A DNA stretch of 64,000 nucleotides from Niabella sp. (GTDB lineage: Bacteria > Bacteroidota > Bacteroidia > Chitinophagales > Chitinophagaceae). The DNA is taken from positions 310,001-374,000 of the forward strand of contig NZ_JASLGT010000008.1 of the NCBI RefSeq assembly GCF_030150205.1, given 5' to 3'. A program made the translations under genes and the position numbers. Positions 1 through 9,273 of the stretch are shown one piece after another (position 1 is the first letter of the stretch; every line of letters starts with the position of its first letter). A model generated the notes under the pieces. That model did no database searches. It saw nothing but the letters and a program-made list of their open reading frames with translations, and was not told the DNA's origin.

Positions 1-57
1 ATACAATCAAAAGCAACAACAAGGAATTGATTTTATAAAAAAGCAATTACATATGCA

Positions 58-1692
58 ATGAAAATAAAACTCTTTTTTTTTACGATCTGTATAGCATTTA
101 CTTCTGCAACCACGGCGCAGGAGAATACTGCAGCGCTGATGCCGCTGCCTAATCTGATAAAAACGCCGTCAACTGCCGGCAAGCTCGATATCCGGTCGGC
201 AACAAGCTTCCATTATAATGCTCAGGCACTCGATTTTGCAGCTGCTCAATTAAGCAGGATCCTGCAACAAAGACTGCAGCTGGCACTAAAGGCCGAACTA
301 AACACAACCGCTGCCAGCGCTCTTCCGGTTCAATTGTTATTGGATCCCGCCATAAAAGGAACAGAACATTATATTTTAGAGATCACAGAAAAGCAGCTTT
401 TGATCAAAGGCAGCACTGCAGCAGCTGTGCTATATGGTGTATACACACTTGACCAGTTGCTGATGGGTGACGTAGCCGTGACCCAACAGCAATTGATTTC
501 TCCTGTTTTCATCGATGATAGCCCCCTCTTTCCGCTACGTAGCCTTATGCTGGATCCGGCCCGTCATTTTATACCCGTAGCAGCTGTCAAAAAATATATC
601 GACCAGATGGCCCGATATAAATTCAATGCATTACAGCTCCATTTAACGGATGACCGGGGCTGGCGGGTCGAGATCAAAAGCCATCCAAAACTAACGCAAA
701 CAGGCGCTTTCCGGAAACCGAAAGAAAAAGCAATGGTTGGTGATAATGGTTTTTATTCCCAGGAAGAAATCAGGGACCTGGTTACCTATGCCGCCACACG
801 TAATGTAGAAATCATACCAGAGATCGATGTTCCGGGCCATACCGTTGCGATGCTTGCCGCATACCCCGGTTTAAGGTGCGATTTTCAAAAAGACGCGGTT
901 CTCGACATCAATACAACCGAGCACATGATGTTATCTGCAGCTAACCCGGAGGTATATGCCGTGCTGGACGATGTGCTGAAGGAGATTTCACTCCTGTTTC
1001 CTTCAAAAAAGATCCATTTGGGCGGCGATGAATCTGACATAGCATCAAATTGGGCAAAAAGTCCCGAGCATCAGACTTTAATGAAGCAACTTGGTTATAA
1101 TGAACCGGAACAGCTCATGCAATTTTTCTTTAACAAGGTGCTGGCGTCTGCAAAAAAATATAACCTGCACGCAATTTTGTGGTGTGAGCTGGATAACGTA
1201 CGCATGCCCGCCACAAGATACTTATTCGATTATCCTCAGAACGTGACGCTGGTGAGCTGGAGGAATGGGCTAACGCCAAAATGCATTGAACTGACCGGCA
1301 TTCATAAGAATACGCTTATTCTGGCTCCGGGAGAATACTGTTACCTGGACTATCCACAGTATAAAGACGATCTTCCGGAAAAAGGTAACTGGGGGATGCC
1401 CATTACAACATTGGAGCAGACGGCAAGCTTCAAGCCCTTATATGATCTGCCCGCAGACAAAACGGATCATATCATTGGCATTATGGGTACCGTATGGGGA
1501 GAAGCCGTACGGGATATCAACAGGGCAAACTATATGACATGGCCGCGCGGACTGGCTTTGAGCGAGGCGGCCTGGACCAGGCAGGAACTGCGCAGTTGGC
1601 ATTCCTTCAAAAAAAGAATGTATCCCAATATTTTGGAATTAATGAAAAATGGCACGCCGGTAAGAGCGCCGTTTGAAGTATTTGATAAATGA
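58..1692 (+). CDS. Secreted GH20 beta-N-acetylhexosaminidase
   Basis: Exo-acting hexosaminidase that removes terminal beta-linked GlcNAc or GalNAc by substrate-assisted catalysis, probably in the periplasm or on the cell surface. The 544-residue protein starts with a signal peptide (residues 1-20, ending TTA|QE). An N-terminal GH20b-like alpha/beta domain (about 25-150) precedes the catalytic barrel (about 155-510). The catalytic signature H-L-G-G-D-E lies at 320-325, giving the Asp324-Glu325 pair. Other family landmarks are the substrate-facing QLHLTDDRGWR stretch (193-203) and IPEIDVPGH (253-261). Full length for the family. It is on the plus strand, opposite to the amino-sugar locus that follows, so it is probably transcribed separately, but it would feed GlcNAc to the NagA/NagB pathway of that locus. 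Family assignment is firm; linkage specificity is not known. Confidence 0.95.
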   Translation: MKIKLFFFTICIAFTSATTAQENTAALMPLPNLIKTPSTAGKLDIRSATSFHYNAQALDFAAAQLSRILQQRLQLALKAELNTTAASALPVQLLLDPAIKGTEHYILEITEKQLLIKGSTAAAVLYGVYTLDQLLMGDVAVTQQQLISPVFIDDSPLFPLRSLMLDPARHFIPVAAVKKYIDQMARYKFNALQLHLTDDRGWRVEIKSHPKLTQTGAFRKPKEKAMVGDNGFYSQEEIRDLVTYAATRNVEIIPEIDVPGHTVAMLAAYPGLRCDFQKDAVLDINTTEHMMLSAANPEVYAVLDDVLKEISLLFPSKKIHLGGDESDIASNWAKSPEHQTLMKQLGYNEPEQLMQFFFNKVLASAKKYNLHAILWCELDNVRMPATRYLFDYPQNVTLVSWRNGLTPKCIELTGIHKNTLILAPGEYCYLDYPQYKDDLPEKGNWGMPITTLEQTASFKPLYDLPADKTDHIIGIMGTVWGEAVRDINRANYMTWPRGLALSEAAWTRQELRSWHSFKKRMYPNILELMKNGTPVRAPFEVFDK

Positions 1693-1938
1693 GGAACTGG
1701 TAAAAGCCAGACCGATCATTTATAGTTGCCATCAAAATTCCTTGATCTTCTCCCATACCGCAGCAAAAAATTACTTTTCCAGGAATTCCCCAGCGTTTCA
1801 GTTGATCTGCAAATACAAACAGCGCCCCATCTACCGGTGCTGACCGCTTTGATCCCTTTTTTAGCTGAGCGAATTAGCAAATTTGCCGGTAATTTCTTAA
1901 CAATCACGGTTAGCAAAGACCCGGCCATAAAACAGACA

Positions 1939-2121
1939 ATGGAAATTAGAAAAGCAGACATCCAGAGCGATTTTGAGGGGGTTTGGGAAATTTTCAGAAA
2001 TGTAATTTCAACAGGCGACACGTATGTATATGATCCGGACACACCAAAAGGTTTCCGGCACAAAAGCCTGGGATTTGTTGACACAGATAGCATGTTCAGG
2101 GATTTGACAAAGATTAAATAG
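1939..2121 (+). pseudogene. GNAT acetyltransferase relic with the middle deleted in frame
   Basis: The reading frame from ATG 1939 encodes about 60 residues. The first 37 resemble the N-terminus of phosphinothricin-type GNAT N-acetyltransferases (MEIRKAD, then WEIF and STGDTYVYDPDT). The last 22 resemble the C-terminus of the same family (PKGFRHKSLGFVDT, then MFRDL). The roughly 100 central residues, which carry the acetyl-CoA-binding R/Q-x-x-G-x-G/A motif, are absent, so no active enzyme can be made. The two halves join at a Thr-Pro-Lys that occurs at both places in typical relatives, which suggests a deletion between short homologous sequences. The frame is open upstream to 1726, but that part looks unrelated. 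The family match is from memory of conserved motifs, not from a search. Confidence 0.6.
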
Positions 2122-2420
2122 TACCAGCAAGAGGGAACTAATATCTAAATTAATCCGGGCATCCTTTTGAAGCAACCACTTCTTTGTTTAGTCAAAAAAT
2201 CCCGGCAATCCAATAAATTTGTCACTGCTCTTATAAAATATAGCCGGAGTACAATTATGAGCTGGCCGGCAAAAAACTCCAAGATAGATTCCGAAATCTA
2301 AGCAGCATTTGTATCCCCTTTACACCACAACCTCAGCCTAAGCTTTTCAAATCACAGCCTGTTTTCAGCCGGTGGATGCAATTGATCAATCACCTTTATA
2401 CAAAGTGTGTGTTCCTCCTG
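2122..2420. other. Intergenic stretch, nothing recognised
   Basis: AT-rich spacer between the GNAT relic and the 3-prime end of the flavoprotein gene. No convincing reading frame, RNA or clear terminator hairpin was seen. Confidence 0.5.
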
Positions 2421-3902
2421 TTACAAGCCAATTGACAAAGCATGATGAAACACATTCCCGGGATCCCATTTTCGTTTTACCTGCTGCAGCCGGGGATAAT
2501 TATCCCGGTAATATAAGGTTTGCCAGGGAACACCAGAATTATTCCATTCCGGGTCAGCCAGATCGGTATCCGGATGGTTAATCATACAACCACCAGCCTG
2601 CTCATTGGGTACCGGAACGCCGCCGGTAGCGGCAAACAGTTCTTTGTAAAAATTGCGCACCCAGTTAACGCTGGTTGCTTCACCCTGCGGATCAGCCCAG
2701 CCGGTATTGCAGGCAATATCAAGAATACAATCCCTTTGGGCCGATGCTGTAGCCCCCGGCAGCACGGCATTTACCTGGCCGCCATAGGTTGCCATCCCCA
2801 TTCCCCCGCCTACCGGATCTGTGCTTGTCAGGTATTTGTATATCGTCCGGATCTGATCATCCGTAAACGAACGGCGCAAAAAAGCATCTTTAATCTTGGC
2901 CTTCACTTTATCGTACCCGGGCTGAAAAAGCTCGGGGAAAGGGTTCAGCGCAAATTCCAGCCATGCGGTTTCTTCTATTTCCTGCGAATAAGCAATCCCC
3001 AAAGGACCGATCGTCGATGCCAGGTGCGCTTCAATAAGCGCTGCTGCCGTTGTACCTGCAGTGCACACCCCTTTCATTTCCAGCTTGCCAAGGTTCCGGT
3101 GATTCAGGAATAGCAGACTGAATAACTGTCTGTAGGAGGATTCGGGGGCACTATTAATCTCTGCCCACGCCCCAAAATTTTGAACCAATTGCGAAAACTG
3201 CATTTCGCTAATGTCACTCCAATTCCAGGATACCCTAAATGTTGTAATCGTTGCAGGTGCTTCTGGAAGCGCCGTAGCGGGGTCGGTACCATCCCTTCCC
3301 AACGTCCTAAACCAGTAACGGGTAACTACCCCAAAGTTTCCGCCGCCGCCACCTGTATGCGCCCACCAGAGTTCCCGGTTAGGATCCGTTTCTTCTCGTG
3401 TTGCAATAACGCTTTGAGCCTTACCGGATGCATCTACCGTAACCAACTCAATCGCATAGAGATGATCTGCCCCCAATCCATATTCCCTGCAAAGGAACCC
3501 AAAAGCGCCGCCCAGTATATGGCCGCCAATTCCGATGTTTGGATGCTCACCGGCAGGCAGCACCACGCCCCAGCCCAGGAAAAGTCTCTTATAGGTTTCA
3601 CCGACGGTAGCTCCTGCCTCCACTACAAAAGCTGATTTTTCAGTGTCATAGGCGATCGCTTTCATAAGGGACATATCAATGACGATTTGAACAGCGGGAT
3701 CGGATACAAACCCCTCAAGACAATACCCCCCGCTTCGGACAACGATTCTCTTTTGGGTATCGATGGCGTCCTGCACGGCAGCTACAACATCGGCCGTAGA
3801 TTCCGGAAGATAAAAACACTCGGGCTGTCCCATAAACCGCTTATTAAAACGCTTTACGTTCAGGTCAGGAAAACGGACGTCATTTAAGGTTATCTTTTCC
3901 AT
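2421..3902 (-). CDS. BBE/PCMH-type FAD-dependent oxidoreductase lacking covalent-FAD residues
   Basis: Flavoprotein of the vanillyl-alcohol-oxidase superfamily, berberine-bridge branch (493 residues), a group that includes carbohydrate and oligosaccharide oxidases. The PCMH-type FAD-binding domain (about 28-205) shows RSGGYC (56-61) and IGIGGHILGG (123-132); the substrate domain follows, and the BBE C-terminal module (about 430-490) contains NWVRNFY and YYRDNYPRLQ. Bicovalent members attach FAD through the His of RSGGH and a Cys in the P-x-G-x-C region. Here these positions read Tyr60 and His120, so FAD is probably held non-covalently or in an unusual way. There is no signal peptide, so it is probably cytoplasmic. 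It lies downstream of nagA across a 316-base gap, so its place in the same transcript is uncertain. Substrate unknown; a sugar or sugar alcohol is a reasonable guess. Confidence 0.85.
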   Translation of the reverse strand: MEKITLNDVRFPDLNVKRFNKRFMGQPECFYLPESTADVVAAVQDAIDTQKRIVVRSGGYCLEGFVSDPAVQIVIDMSLMKAIAYDTEKSAFVVEAGATVGETYKRLFLGWGVVLPAGEHPNIGIGGHILGGAFGFLCREYGLGADHLYAIELVTVDASGKAQSVIATREETDPNRELWWAHTGGGGGNFGVVTRYWFRTLGRDGTDPATALPEAPATITTFRVSWNWSDISEMQFSQLVQNFGAWAEINSAPESSYRQLFSLLFLNHRNLGKLEMKGVCTAGTTAAALIEAHLASTIGPLGIAYSQEIEETAWLEFALNPFPELFQPGYDKVKAKIKDAFLRRSFTDDQIRTIYKYLTSTDPVGGGMGMATYGGQVNAVLPGATASAQRDCILDIACNTGWADPQGEATSVNWVRNFYKELFAATGGVPVPNEQAGGCMINHPDTDLADPEWNNSGVPWQTLYYRDNYPRLQQVKRKWDPGNVFHHALSIGL

Positions 3903-4218
3903 ATGTCAATTTGAAGACATTAAATTTACCAGCAGATCCCGGTTATTATATCTATAACAGGAATCCATTGTGCCTGCTTATTTACACTGTAAAATTAAGT
4001 GCACCAGGAGGAAAACACAAGTGTAAAACATGACATAAAAAGGGGTAAAAGCGACAAACGGACCAGTCCAACCAACTGGCTGAAAAATACAATGGAGATG
4101 TATTATACTATAGCGGCAATTACGATGCGATTTCCACATCTGTATATTGTGTATATACGGCAGCCGATAGTCCAGGCGTGATCAGCTTCCGAACTTTTGT
4201 GTTAACGCTTTGTAATGC
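3903..4218. other. Intergenic gap between nagA and the flavoprotein gene
   Basis: AT-rich gap that should hold the promoter of the minus-strand flavoprotein gene, though no clear TAnnTTTG box was identified. A plus-strand frame over about 4050-4200 has protein-like composition but no credible start, and I do not recognise it. Confidence 0.4.
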
Positions 4219-5448
4219 TCAGTTTGTTCCTTCCCGGTTCCAGGCCTGGTATCCCGGAGCGGGCCCTTTTATCTCCACCCGGTGTTTCACCTCCCCGGCT
4301 ACCATTGCCAGGCATACATTTACCTGATCATCAAAGAGCACAATATCTGCATCCTTGCCTGCTGCCAGCTCGCCCTTTGTTGCGCTTATACCCATAATAC
4401 GGGCAGGGTTCTGCGTCATCATTTTTACGGCATCCTTCAATGGCACGCCGGCTTCATGGATCATCGTACGCACCAGGCGGTCTGCTGTGGCCACACTGCC
4501 CGCAAAACCCGACCGGTCCGGCAGCTTGGCCACCCCATCTTCTATGATCACCTTTAGGCCGGTATGGATATTCCCCAATATGCTTTCGCCCTCCGGCATG
4601 CCCGCGCCCCGCATGGCATCGGTAACCAGGGCTACCCGGTCTGGCCCTTTGATCTTACAGATCAGCTTCAACAGCGGCGGAGGCAGGTGCACGCCATCCG
4701 CAATGGCTTCCACATCCATTTCATCGATCAGGTAACCGGCTTCTATGGCACCTGCATACCGGAATGCATTCCGGCGGGTAACCCCGCTCATGGCCGAATA
4801 GAAATGTGTGGCCAGGGTGTAACCATTGTTGAAGCCTTCCAATACCTCCTCGTAAACAGCATCCGTATGTGCCAGCGCCAGTACTTTTCCTTTTGACCGT
4901 ACATAGCGCCCAAACTCGATGGCACCGGGCAGCTCCGGTGCGGCGCTCCATCGTACGATATCATCTGAATAATCCAGTATTTTCCGATATTCCGCGGGAT
5001 CGGGGTTACGGATATATTTCGGATCCTGCGCTCCCCGCTGGCTCAGTGCAAAATAAGGTCCTTCCAGGTGCATGCCCATCAACTGTGCGCCCTTGCTGTT
5101 CTTCCGGCTGGCCTCTTTAAAGGAATCGAGCGTGGCAAAAAGATCACGAACCTCGCTGGTCAACGTGGTCGGGTACATCGCAGTAGTGCCATAACGGACA
5201 TGGGTTTCTGCAATGCCCAGGAACGCTTCCACGGTGCCATCCATAAAATCGTATCCACCACCGCCATGCACATGCATATCTATAAACCCAGGAGCAACAT
5301 AGTGCCCGCGGGCATCGATGACTTCGGCACAGGGCGCTTCGATGGGTGCGTTGCTGATAGCAACTATTTTACCGTTATCAACCAATAGGCTTCCACCATG
5401 AATGATCTCTGCAGGTGTAATAATAGTGCCATTTATAATTTTCAGCAT
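4219..5448 (-). CDS. nagA: N-acetylglucosamine-6-phosphate deacetylase
   Basis: Converts GlcNAc-6-phosphate to glucosamine-6-phosphate and acetate in the cytoplasm, the first committed step of amino-sugar catabolism. The 409-residue protein has the amidohydrolase fold: the N-terminal beta-sandwich strand, the metal motif HVHGGGG (His59, His61), LEGPYF with metal ligand Glu129, His194 (in LALAHTD), His215 (in THFYSAM) and the catalytic Asp277 (in VTDAMRGAG). Length and motif order fit NagA. It is followed downstream by the flavoprotein gene and preceded, 30 bases upstream, by the alpha/beta-hydrolase genes. With the NagB-like enzyme and the permease further up the locus it argues that the target glycan contains an N-acetylated amino sugar. 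Confidence 0.93.
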   Translation of the reverse strand: MLKIINGTIITPAEIIHGGSLLVDNGKIVAISNAPIEAPCAEVIDARGHYVAPGFIDMHVHGGGGYDFMDGTVEAFLGIAETHVRYGTTAMYPTTLTSEVRDLFATLDSFKEASRKNSKGAQLMGMHLEGPYFALSQRGAQDPKYIRNPDPAEYRKILDYSDDIVRWSAAPELPGAIEFGRYVRSKGKVLALAHTDAVYEEVLEGFNNGYTLATHFYSAMSGVTRRNAFRYAGAIEAGYLIDEMDVEAIADGVHLPPPLLKLICKIKGPDRVALVTDAMRGAGMPEGESILGNIHTGLKVIIEDGVAKLPDRSGFAGSVATADRLVRTMIHEAGVPLKDAVKMMTQNPARIMGISATKGELAAGKDADIVLFDDQVNVCLAMVAGEVKHRVEIKGPAPGYQAWNREGTN

Positions 5449-5478
5449 ACGGTTCTTTTAATATGTAAACTCCTTTAT

Positions 5479-6396
5479 TCAACGTCTCCTGCTTTTCGTT
5501 CGCCCCGGCATTGCGGCCGTATCAACGATCCTTTTTATAAACGATACCACCTCCCCGCTTTTTTCGGTTTCAATAACCCGGTAAGCCGCATGCCCTTTCC
5601 CTTCCATGATATGAAATTCAGACAGGCGGTTGCCGGTTTCTTTCATTCGTTGCTGCAGGGCTGCCGCATAGGCTACATGGATGGTCTGATCCGCACTGCC
5701 ATGATACACCAATACCGGCGGCGCATCTTTTTTAATAACCGCAGCATCCTCCAGTCCGCCCCAGAAATCGATCACCCCGCTGATCTTTAATGGAAGTGCC
5801 GGTTTTACATATGCCACATACAGGGCCGTCATAGCACCTGCAGAACCACCGGAGACCATTAGTTTTTGGGCATCCATTGAATAATGCGCCGCATGATCCT
5901 TCAACCATTGCAGGGCAAGCGTTGCATCGTCGGCCGCTATACCGATGGCTTTTTGAAGCTCCGGATGAAAGCGCCCATCTGCCGGCAGCCCTTTACCCAT
6001 ATTGGCACCCGCGCCTGCTCCTGCATTTTTATGGTATTTCAGGTACAGGCGGTAATTGACGGAAACAACCGCGATCCCCGATCGTGCAATTTTTTCACAG
6101 AGCGTTGCATTGCCTCCTTTATCGCCACCGGCAAACCCGCCGCCATGGATAAAGACCAGTACCGGCCATTTTTTACCGGACGGTTCTTCAGGAATGTACA
6201 GGTCGAGCGTCCGGTCACAACCCGAATCCTTATCAAAAGGCGCGGGAGGCATGGGCGCATACCGGATATTTTTAATACGCGTTACGGTACTTTCCTCCGA
6301 TTGTGCGAACACCGGCACCGTAGAAAAAAGTACGGTCATTATAAAAAGCAGGCCACTGATGGTTTTTAATCTTTCAGCATACATAGACGGGATCAT
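5479..6396 (-). CDS. Secreted alpha/beta-hydrolase, carboxylesterase type
   Basis: Serine esterase of the HSL/BD-FAE-like group (305 residues), probably removing acyl groups from a carbohydrate. A signal peptide occupies residues 1-31 (ending VFAQ). The oxyanion-hole motif HGGGF is at 84-88, the nucleophile elbow is G-G-S-A-G with Ser185, and the acid and base are probably Asp in HGSADQ and His in GKGHAAY. The start codon overlaps the stop of the upstream hydrolase by one base (TAATG), so the two are probably translationally coupled. Acetyl- versus feruloyl-esterase activity cannot be told from the sequence. Confidence 0.85.
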   Translation of the reverse strand: MIPSMYAERLKTISGLLFIMTVLFSTVPVFAQSEESTVTRIKNIRYAPMPPAPFDKDSGCDRTLDLYIPEEPSGKKWPVLVFIHGGGFAGGDKGGNATLCEKIARSGIAVVSVNYRLYLKYHKNAGAGAGANMGKGLPADGRFHPELQKAIGIAADDATLALQWLKDHAAHYSMDAQKLMVSGGSAGAMTALYVAYVKPALPLKISGVIDFWGGLEDAAVIKKDAPPVLVYHGSADQTIHVAYAAALQQRMKETGNRLSEFHIMEGKGHAAYRVIETEKSGEVVSFIKRIVDTAAMPGRTKSRRR

Positions 6397-7535
6397 TATT
6401 GCTTTAAAAAAGTGTCAAAAAAAAGATATGCCGCTTCGTTGGATGCGTCATCCGGATCATGTTTAGGCCGGTTGGTCATGGCTACCCTGTTGGTATATCC
6501 TAATAATCGATTTACCCGGATCACCTGGTTGAGCGCCGTCCACCGGTCTACAGGATCAGAAGACCCGCCCGATACCAGGAACGGGCGCGGGGCCATTAAG
6601 GCCATGATCTCATGCAGGTCATAACCTTCTTTGATCAGTTTAGGATAAAGGCCTTTCGCATCCGTCGTGTTCCCGTTCTTTCGCCAGGTATCTTTCCACG
6701 GTGGCGGATAATAACCCAGGTACCAGGGCTCCCAGTAATTGACGGCACTTCCTTTTGTATCATCAAATACCACGCCCGGGTCTGACCATACGGCGCAGGC
6801 AAATTTATCGAACAGGCAGGAAGCGAACATCGCCCATTTACCACCGAATGAATGTCCCATGATCCCGATCCGCTTATGATCAACATAAGGCAATCCTGCC
6901 AAAAGATACCAGGCATTTGCTGCCGTACAGGCCAGCATCGACAGCGGTGCTACCGTTGCCTGTTCAATGGAAGGATAATAAACCGAGTAGGTGCCGGCCC
7001 TGGAAGCTTCGGTGGTACCTATAGAAAGGGTAACATAGCCTCTTTTAACCAGCTGATAGGCAAAATCGCGGTTGGGCTTCCCGTTCCCGATTGCCGTTTC
7101 CGGTTCATAAAACGTTGTTATTACAGCCGGCAGCTTCCCCTTTGCTTTGGGCACACAGAGGTACGCAACGGTTTTTTCATTGGGCGTCCAGCGGAACCGG
7201 ATCCGGTATTGTGTAAAACCCTCCTTTTGCGTGGTTTCCAGCACTTCCAGCTGCTGCTTTTTTATCAATGCCGGCCACCGGCCCATCAGCTGGTTCCAGG
7301 TGTCTGCAATTTCGGCCCGCCGTTTCTTCCATGCCTGCGGGGTTAAAACGGTGTCGCCATTATAAAACCGTAACAGCGGCCGGTAGGGACCAGGGCTGTC
7401 CTTTAATGCAGCGGGCGGGGAAAAGTACGGTGCTATACGATCATCGACCGCATCCTTTGCTGATCGCTGGCCATTTACCACGCCCGTTACACCAACGAAG
7501 AACAGCAATATAAGCGGTATATTTTTATGCTTCAT
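6396..7535 (-). CDS. Secreted alpha/beta-hydrolase, dienelactone-hydrolase / acetyl-xylan-esterase-like
   Basis: A 379-residue predicted secreted serine hydrolase. The signal peptide covers about residues 1-22 (ending VVNG|Q). The central hydrolase domain shows the nucleophile motif G-H-S-F-G-G after the strand KRIGIM, and a C-terminal APRPFLVSGGSSD strand carrying the probable acid. A His in RPKHDPDD near the C-terminus is the likely base. This is the plan of large hydrolases of the prolyl-oligopeptidase/acetyl-xylan-esterase type found in Bacteroidota glycan loci. It is not a typical CE15 enzyme, because the GCSRxG elbow is absent. The downstream esterase overlaps its stop codon. Probably a deacylase on the polysaccharide; substrate unknown. 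Confidence 0.75.
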   Translation of the reverse strand: MKHKNIPLILLFFVGVTGVVNGQRSAKDAVDDRIAPYFSPPAALKDSPGPYRPLLRFYNGDTVLTPQAWKKRRAEIADTWNQLMGRWPALIKKQQLEVLETTQKEGFTQYRIRFRWTPNEKTVAYLCVPKAKGKLPAVITTFYEPETAIGNGKPNRDFAYQLVKRGYVTLSIGTTEASRAGTYSVYYPSIEQATVAPLSMLACTAANAWYLLAGLPYVDHKRIGIMGHSFGGKWAMFASCLFDKFACAVWSDPGVVFDDTKGSAVNYWEPWYLGYYPPPWKDTWRKNGNTTDAKGLYPKLIKEGYDLHEIMALMAPRPFLVSGGSSDPVDRWTALNQVIRVNRLLGYTNRVAMTNRPKHDPDDASNEAAYLFFDTFLKQ

Positions 7536-7737
7536 ATCTGGCTTTTATAGTATCCTTTTCTTTTTATTCTTTACTTTTTTTTTGTTACAGCAGGAGGTAT
7601 ATATCACCGGATTTGTTGTTAAACCGGTGCAGGTCGCGAAGACCCATTTCCGTCAACCTATGATCTGAGCTTATGGTTCTCCCTGATTTTACCACACTGC
7701 TGATCCGTGAAGACACGCATCTGGGCACCTAAACCGG

Positions 7738-9273
7738 TTACCCATCTTTTTTCCGGGTTCTCCGTTCCTGTACGGCCGCTTCTGTGATCGAATCCGTGTT
7801 GTTATGACCCCAACGGCTTCTTATAAAATTGAGTACTGCAGCGGCTTCTTCATCGCTCAGGAATTTAAACGACGGCATCCGGCTGGGGTTGTCTTTCGTA
7901 CGCTTTCCAAACAAAAACACATCGATCAGCTGCTGCGGCTGATTCAGCAACGGCGTGGTGCGCAAGGCCGGAAATGTACCGGGCGTTCCTGCCCCATCTT
8001 CCTTATGACAGCTGGCACAGTAAACGGTATACAGTCCCATGGCATTTTCCTTGCTGACCTTTGTTTCCGGTGCTTTTCCCCGGAGCTCTTTGGCGGTAAC
8101 GCGATCCACCCGGGTAATGCGGATGATCTTGTCGTCATCTGCCGCCGGTTTACTATAAGGATTCCAGTCGCGGTTACTTGTTGAAAGGTAAACGTCTCCC
8201 TCAGGCGATACACAAACCGCCCTTAGCCGGCCATATATTTTATCCAGGTAGATGGTTTCTTTTACAATGGCTTGGCCATCTTTTGAAAGATGGAGCACCT
8301 GGAGATTCCGGTCTTTTAAGGAAACCAGCAGCAGGCTGTTTTTCCATTCAGGGATCTTTGAGTGATTATAAAACGCCATTCCGGAAGGAGCGATGGTAGG
8401 CGTCCAGGCCTGTAACGGATCAATGGCTTTTGCGCTGTCTGCAAATGCTTTTTCATCCGCGAGGTTGGCAGTCCCCTCGATGGCAGACCATCCATAGTTG
8501 CCGCCCTTCCGGATCAGGTTTACTTCATCATCTATTGCATCTCCGTGCTCCGACGTATACAGCCGGGCACTATCTGAAAACGCAAGTCCCTGTATGTTCC
8601 GGAATCCTTTGGCCCAAACCGGGCTTCCGGGTACCGGGTTGTCTGCAGGAATGCTGCCATCCAGGTTAAAACGCAGGATCTTTCCCTTAAGATCTGCTGC
8701 ACTCTGGGCACTGCCCTGCTGCGCCCCATCGCCGGTGGCCCAATACAGTTTTTGATCCGGCGATATGGCTACCCGGCTGCCATAATGCCCGCGGAAACCG
8801 GAAACCGCGGCAATGATCTTAGGCTCAACGAGCGTATCTTTCTGAACCAGGTACCGCACCAGCTTTAAACCAATGCTATCCTTTATGGCAAACGTAGAGG
8901 CCGCAAATAAGTAAGACCGGCCGGTTGCAGGGTCTGGTGCAGAGCATACCATACCCAGGAGGCCCGCAGTGGTCTTGCCGGCAACATCATGCATCCGAAG
9001 CAATAACTTACGTTTCCCGGTAGCGGGATCCAGCCGAAAAATACGTCCTTCCTGTTCATTATACCAGAGTGTGTTATCTGGCCCCCACATGAGCTCCCAG
9101 GGCACTTTGTTATTTATTGAAACCTCCTGCACGCCCAGGATGGATGTATCCAGCATTATATTAAACCGGGTTTGCACATGGGGTTGCGCCTGCCGGCATT
9201 GACAAAGGATACAGCTTACTGCTACAGCAAATGCTCCTGTTATGATGGCAATACCGGTCGTTCTTTTTTTCAT
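7738..9273 (-). CDS. PQQ-type sugar dehydrogenase fused to cytochrome c
   Basis: Predicted periplasmic oxidoreductase that oxidises sugars at C1 and passes the electrons to its own haem (511 residues). The N-terminus is hydrophobic with Cys residues near position 20-26, perhaps a non-canonical lipoprotein signal. Residues about 45-385 form the glucose/sorbosone-dehydrogenase beta-propeller, with GHYGSR (the likely catalytic His), DGAQQ, KGFRNIQGLAF, SEHGD and GGNYGW. A cytochrome c domain follows, with haem motif CASCH at 419-423 and the likely axial Met466 in RMPSF. The gene overlaps the upstream esterase gene by four bases (ATGA). Fusion of this propeller to cytochrome c occurs elsewhere in Bacteroidota. 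Its presence in a glycan locus suggests oxidative processing of released sugars. Confidence 0.88.
   Translation of the reverse strand: MKKRTTGIAIITGAFAVAVSCILCQCRQAQPHVQTRFNIMLDTSILGVQEVSINNKVPWELMWGPDNTLWYNEQEGRIFRLDPATGKRKLLLRMHDVAGKTTAGLLGMVCSAPDPATGRSYLFAASTFAIKDSIGLKLVRYLVQKDTLVEPKIIAAVSGFRGHYGSRVAISPDQKLYWATGDGAQQGSAQSAADLKGKILRFNLDGSIPADNPVPGSPVWAKGFRNIQGLAFSDSARLYTSEHGDAIDDEVNLIRKGGNYGWSAIEGTANLADEKAFADSAKAIDPLQAWTPTIAPSGMAFYNHSKIPEWKNSLLLVSLKDRNLQVLHLSKDGQAIVKETIYLDKIYGRLRAVCVSPEGDVYLSTSNRDWNPYSKPAADDDKIIRITRVDRVTAKELRGKAPETKVSKENAMGLYTVYCASCHKEDGAGTPGTFPALRTTPLLNQPQQLIDVFLFGKRTKDNPSRMPSFKFLSDEEAAAVLNFIRSRWGHNNTDSITEAAVQERRTRKKDG

Noticed and set aside
1716..2093. 125-residue minus-strand frame over the GNAT relic
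   Set aside because: No recognisable family. A neighbouring minus-strand frame over about 1690-1870 reads somewhat protein-like (a GALFVFADQLKRWGIPGKV stretch) but has no start and cannot be assigned.
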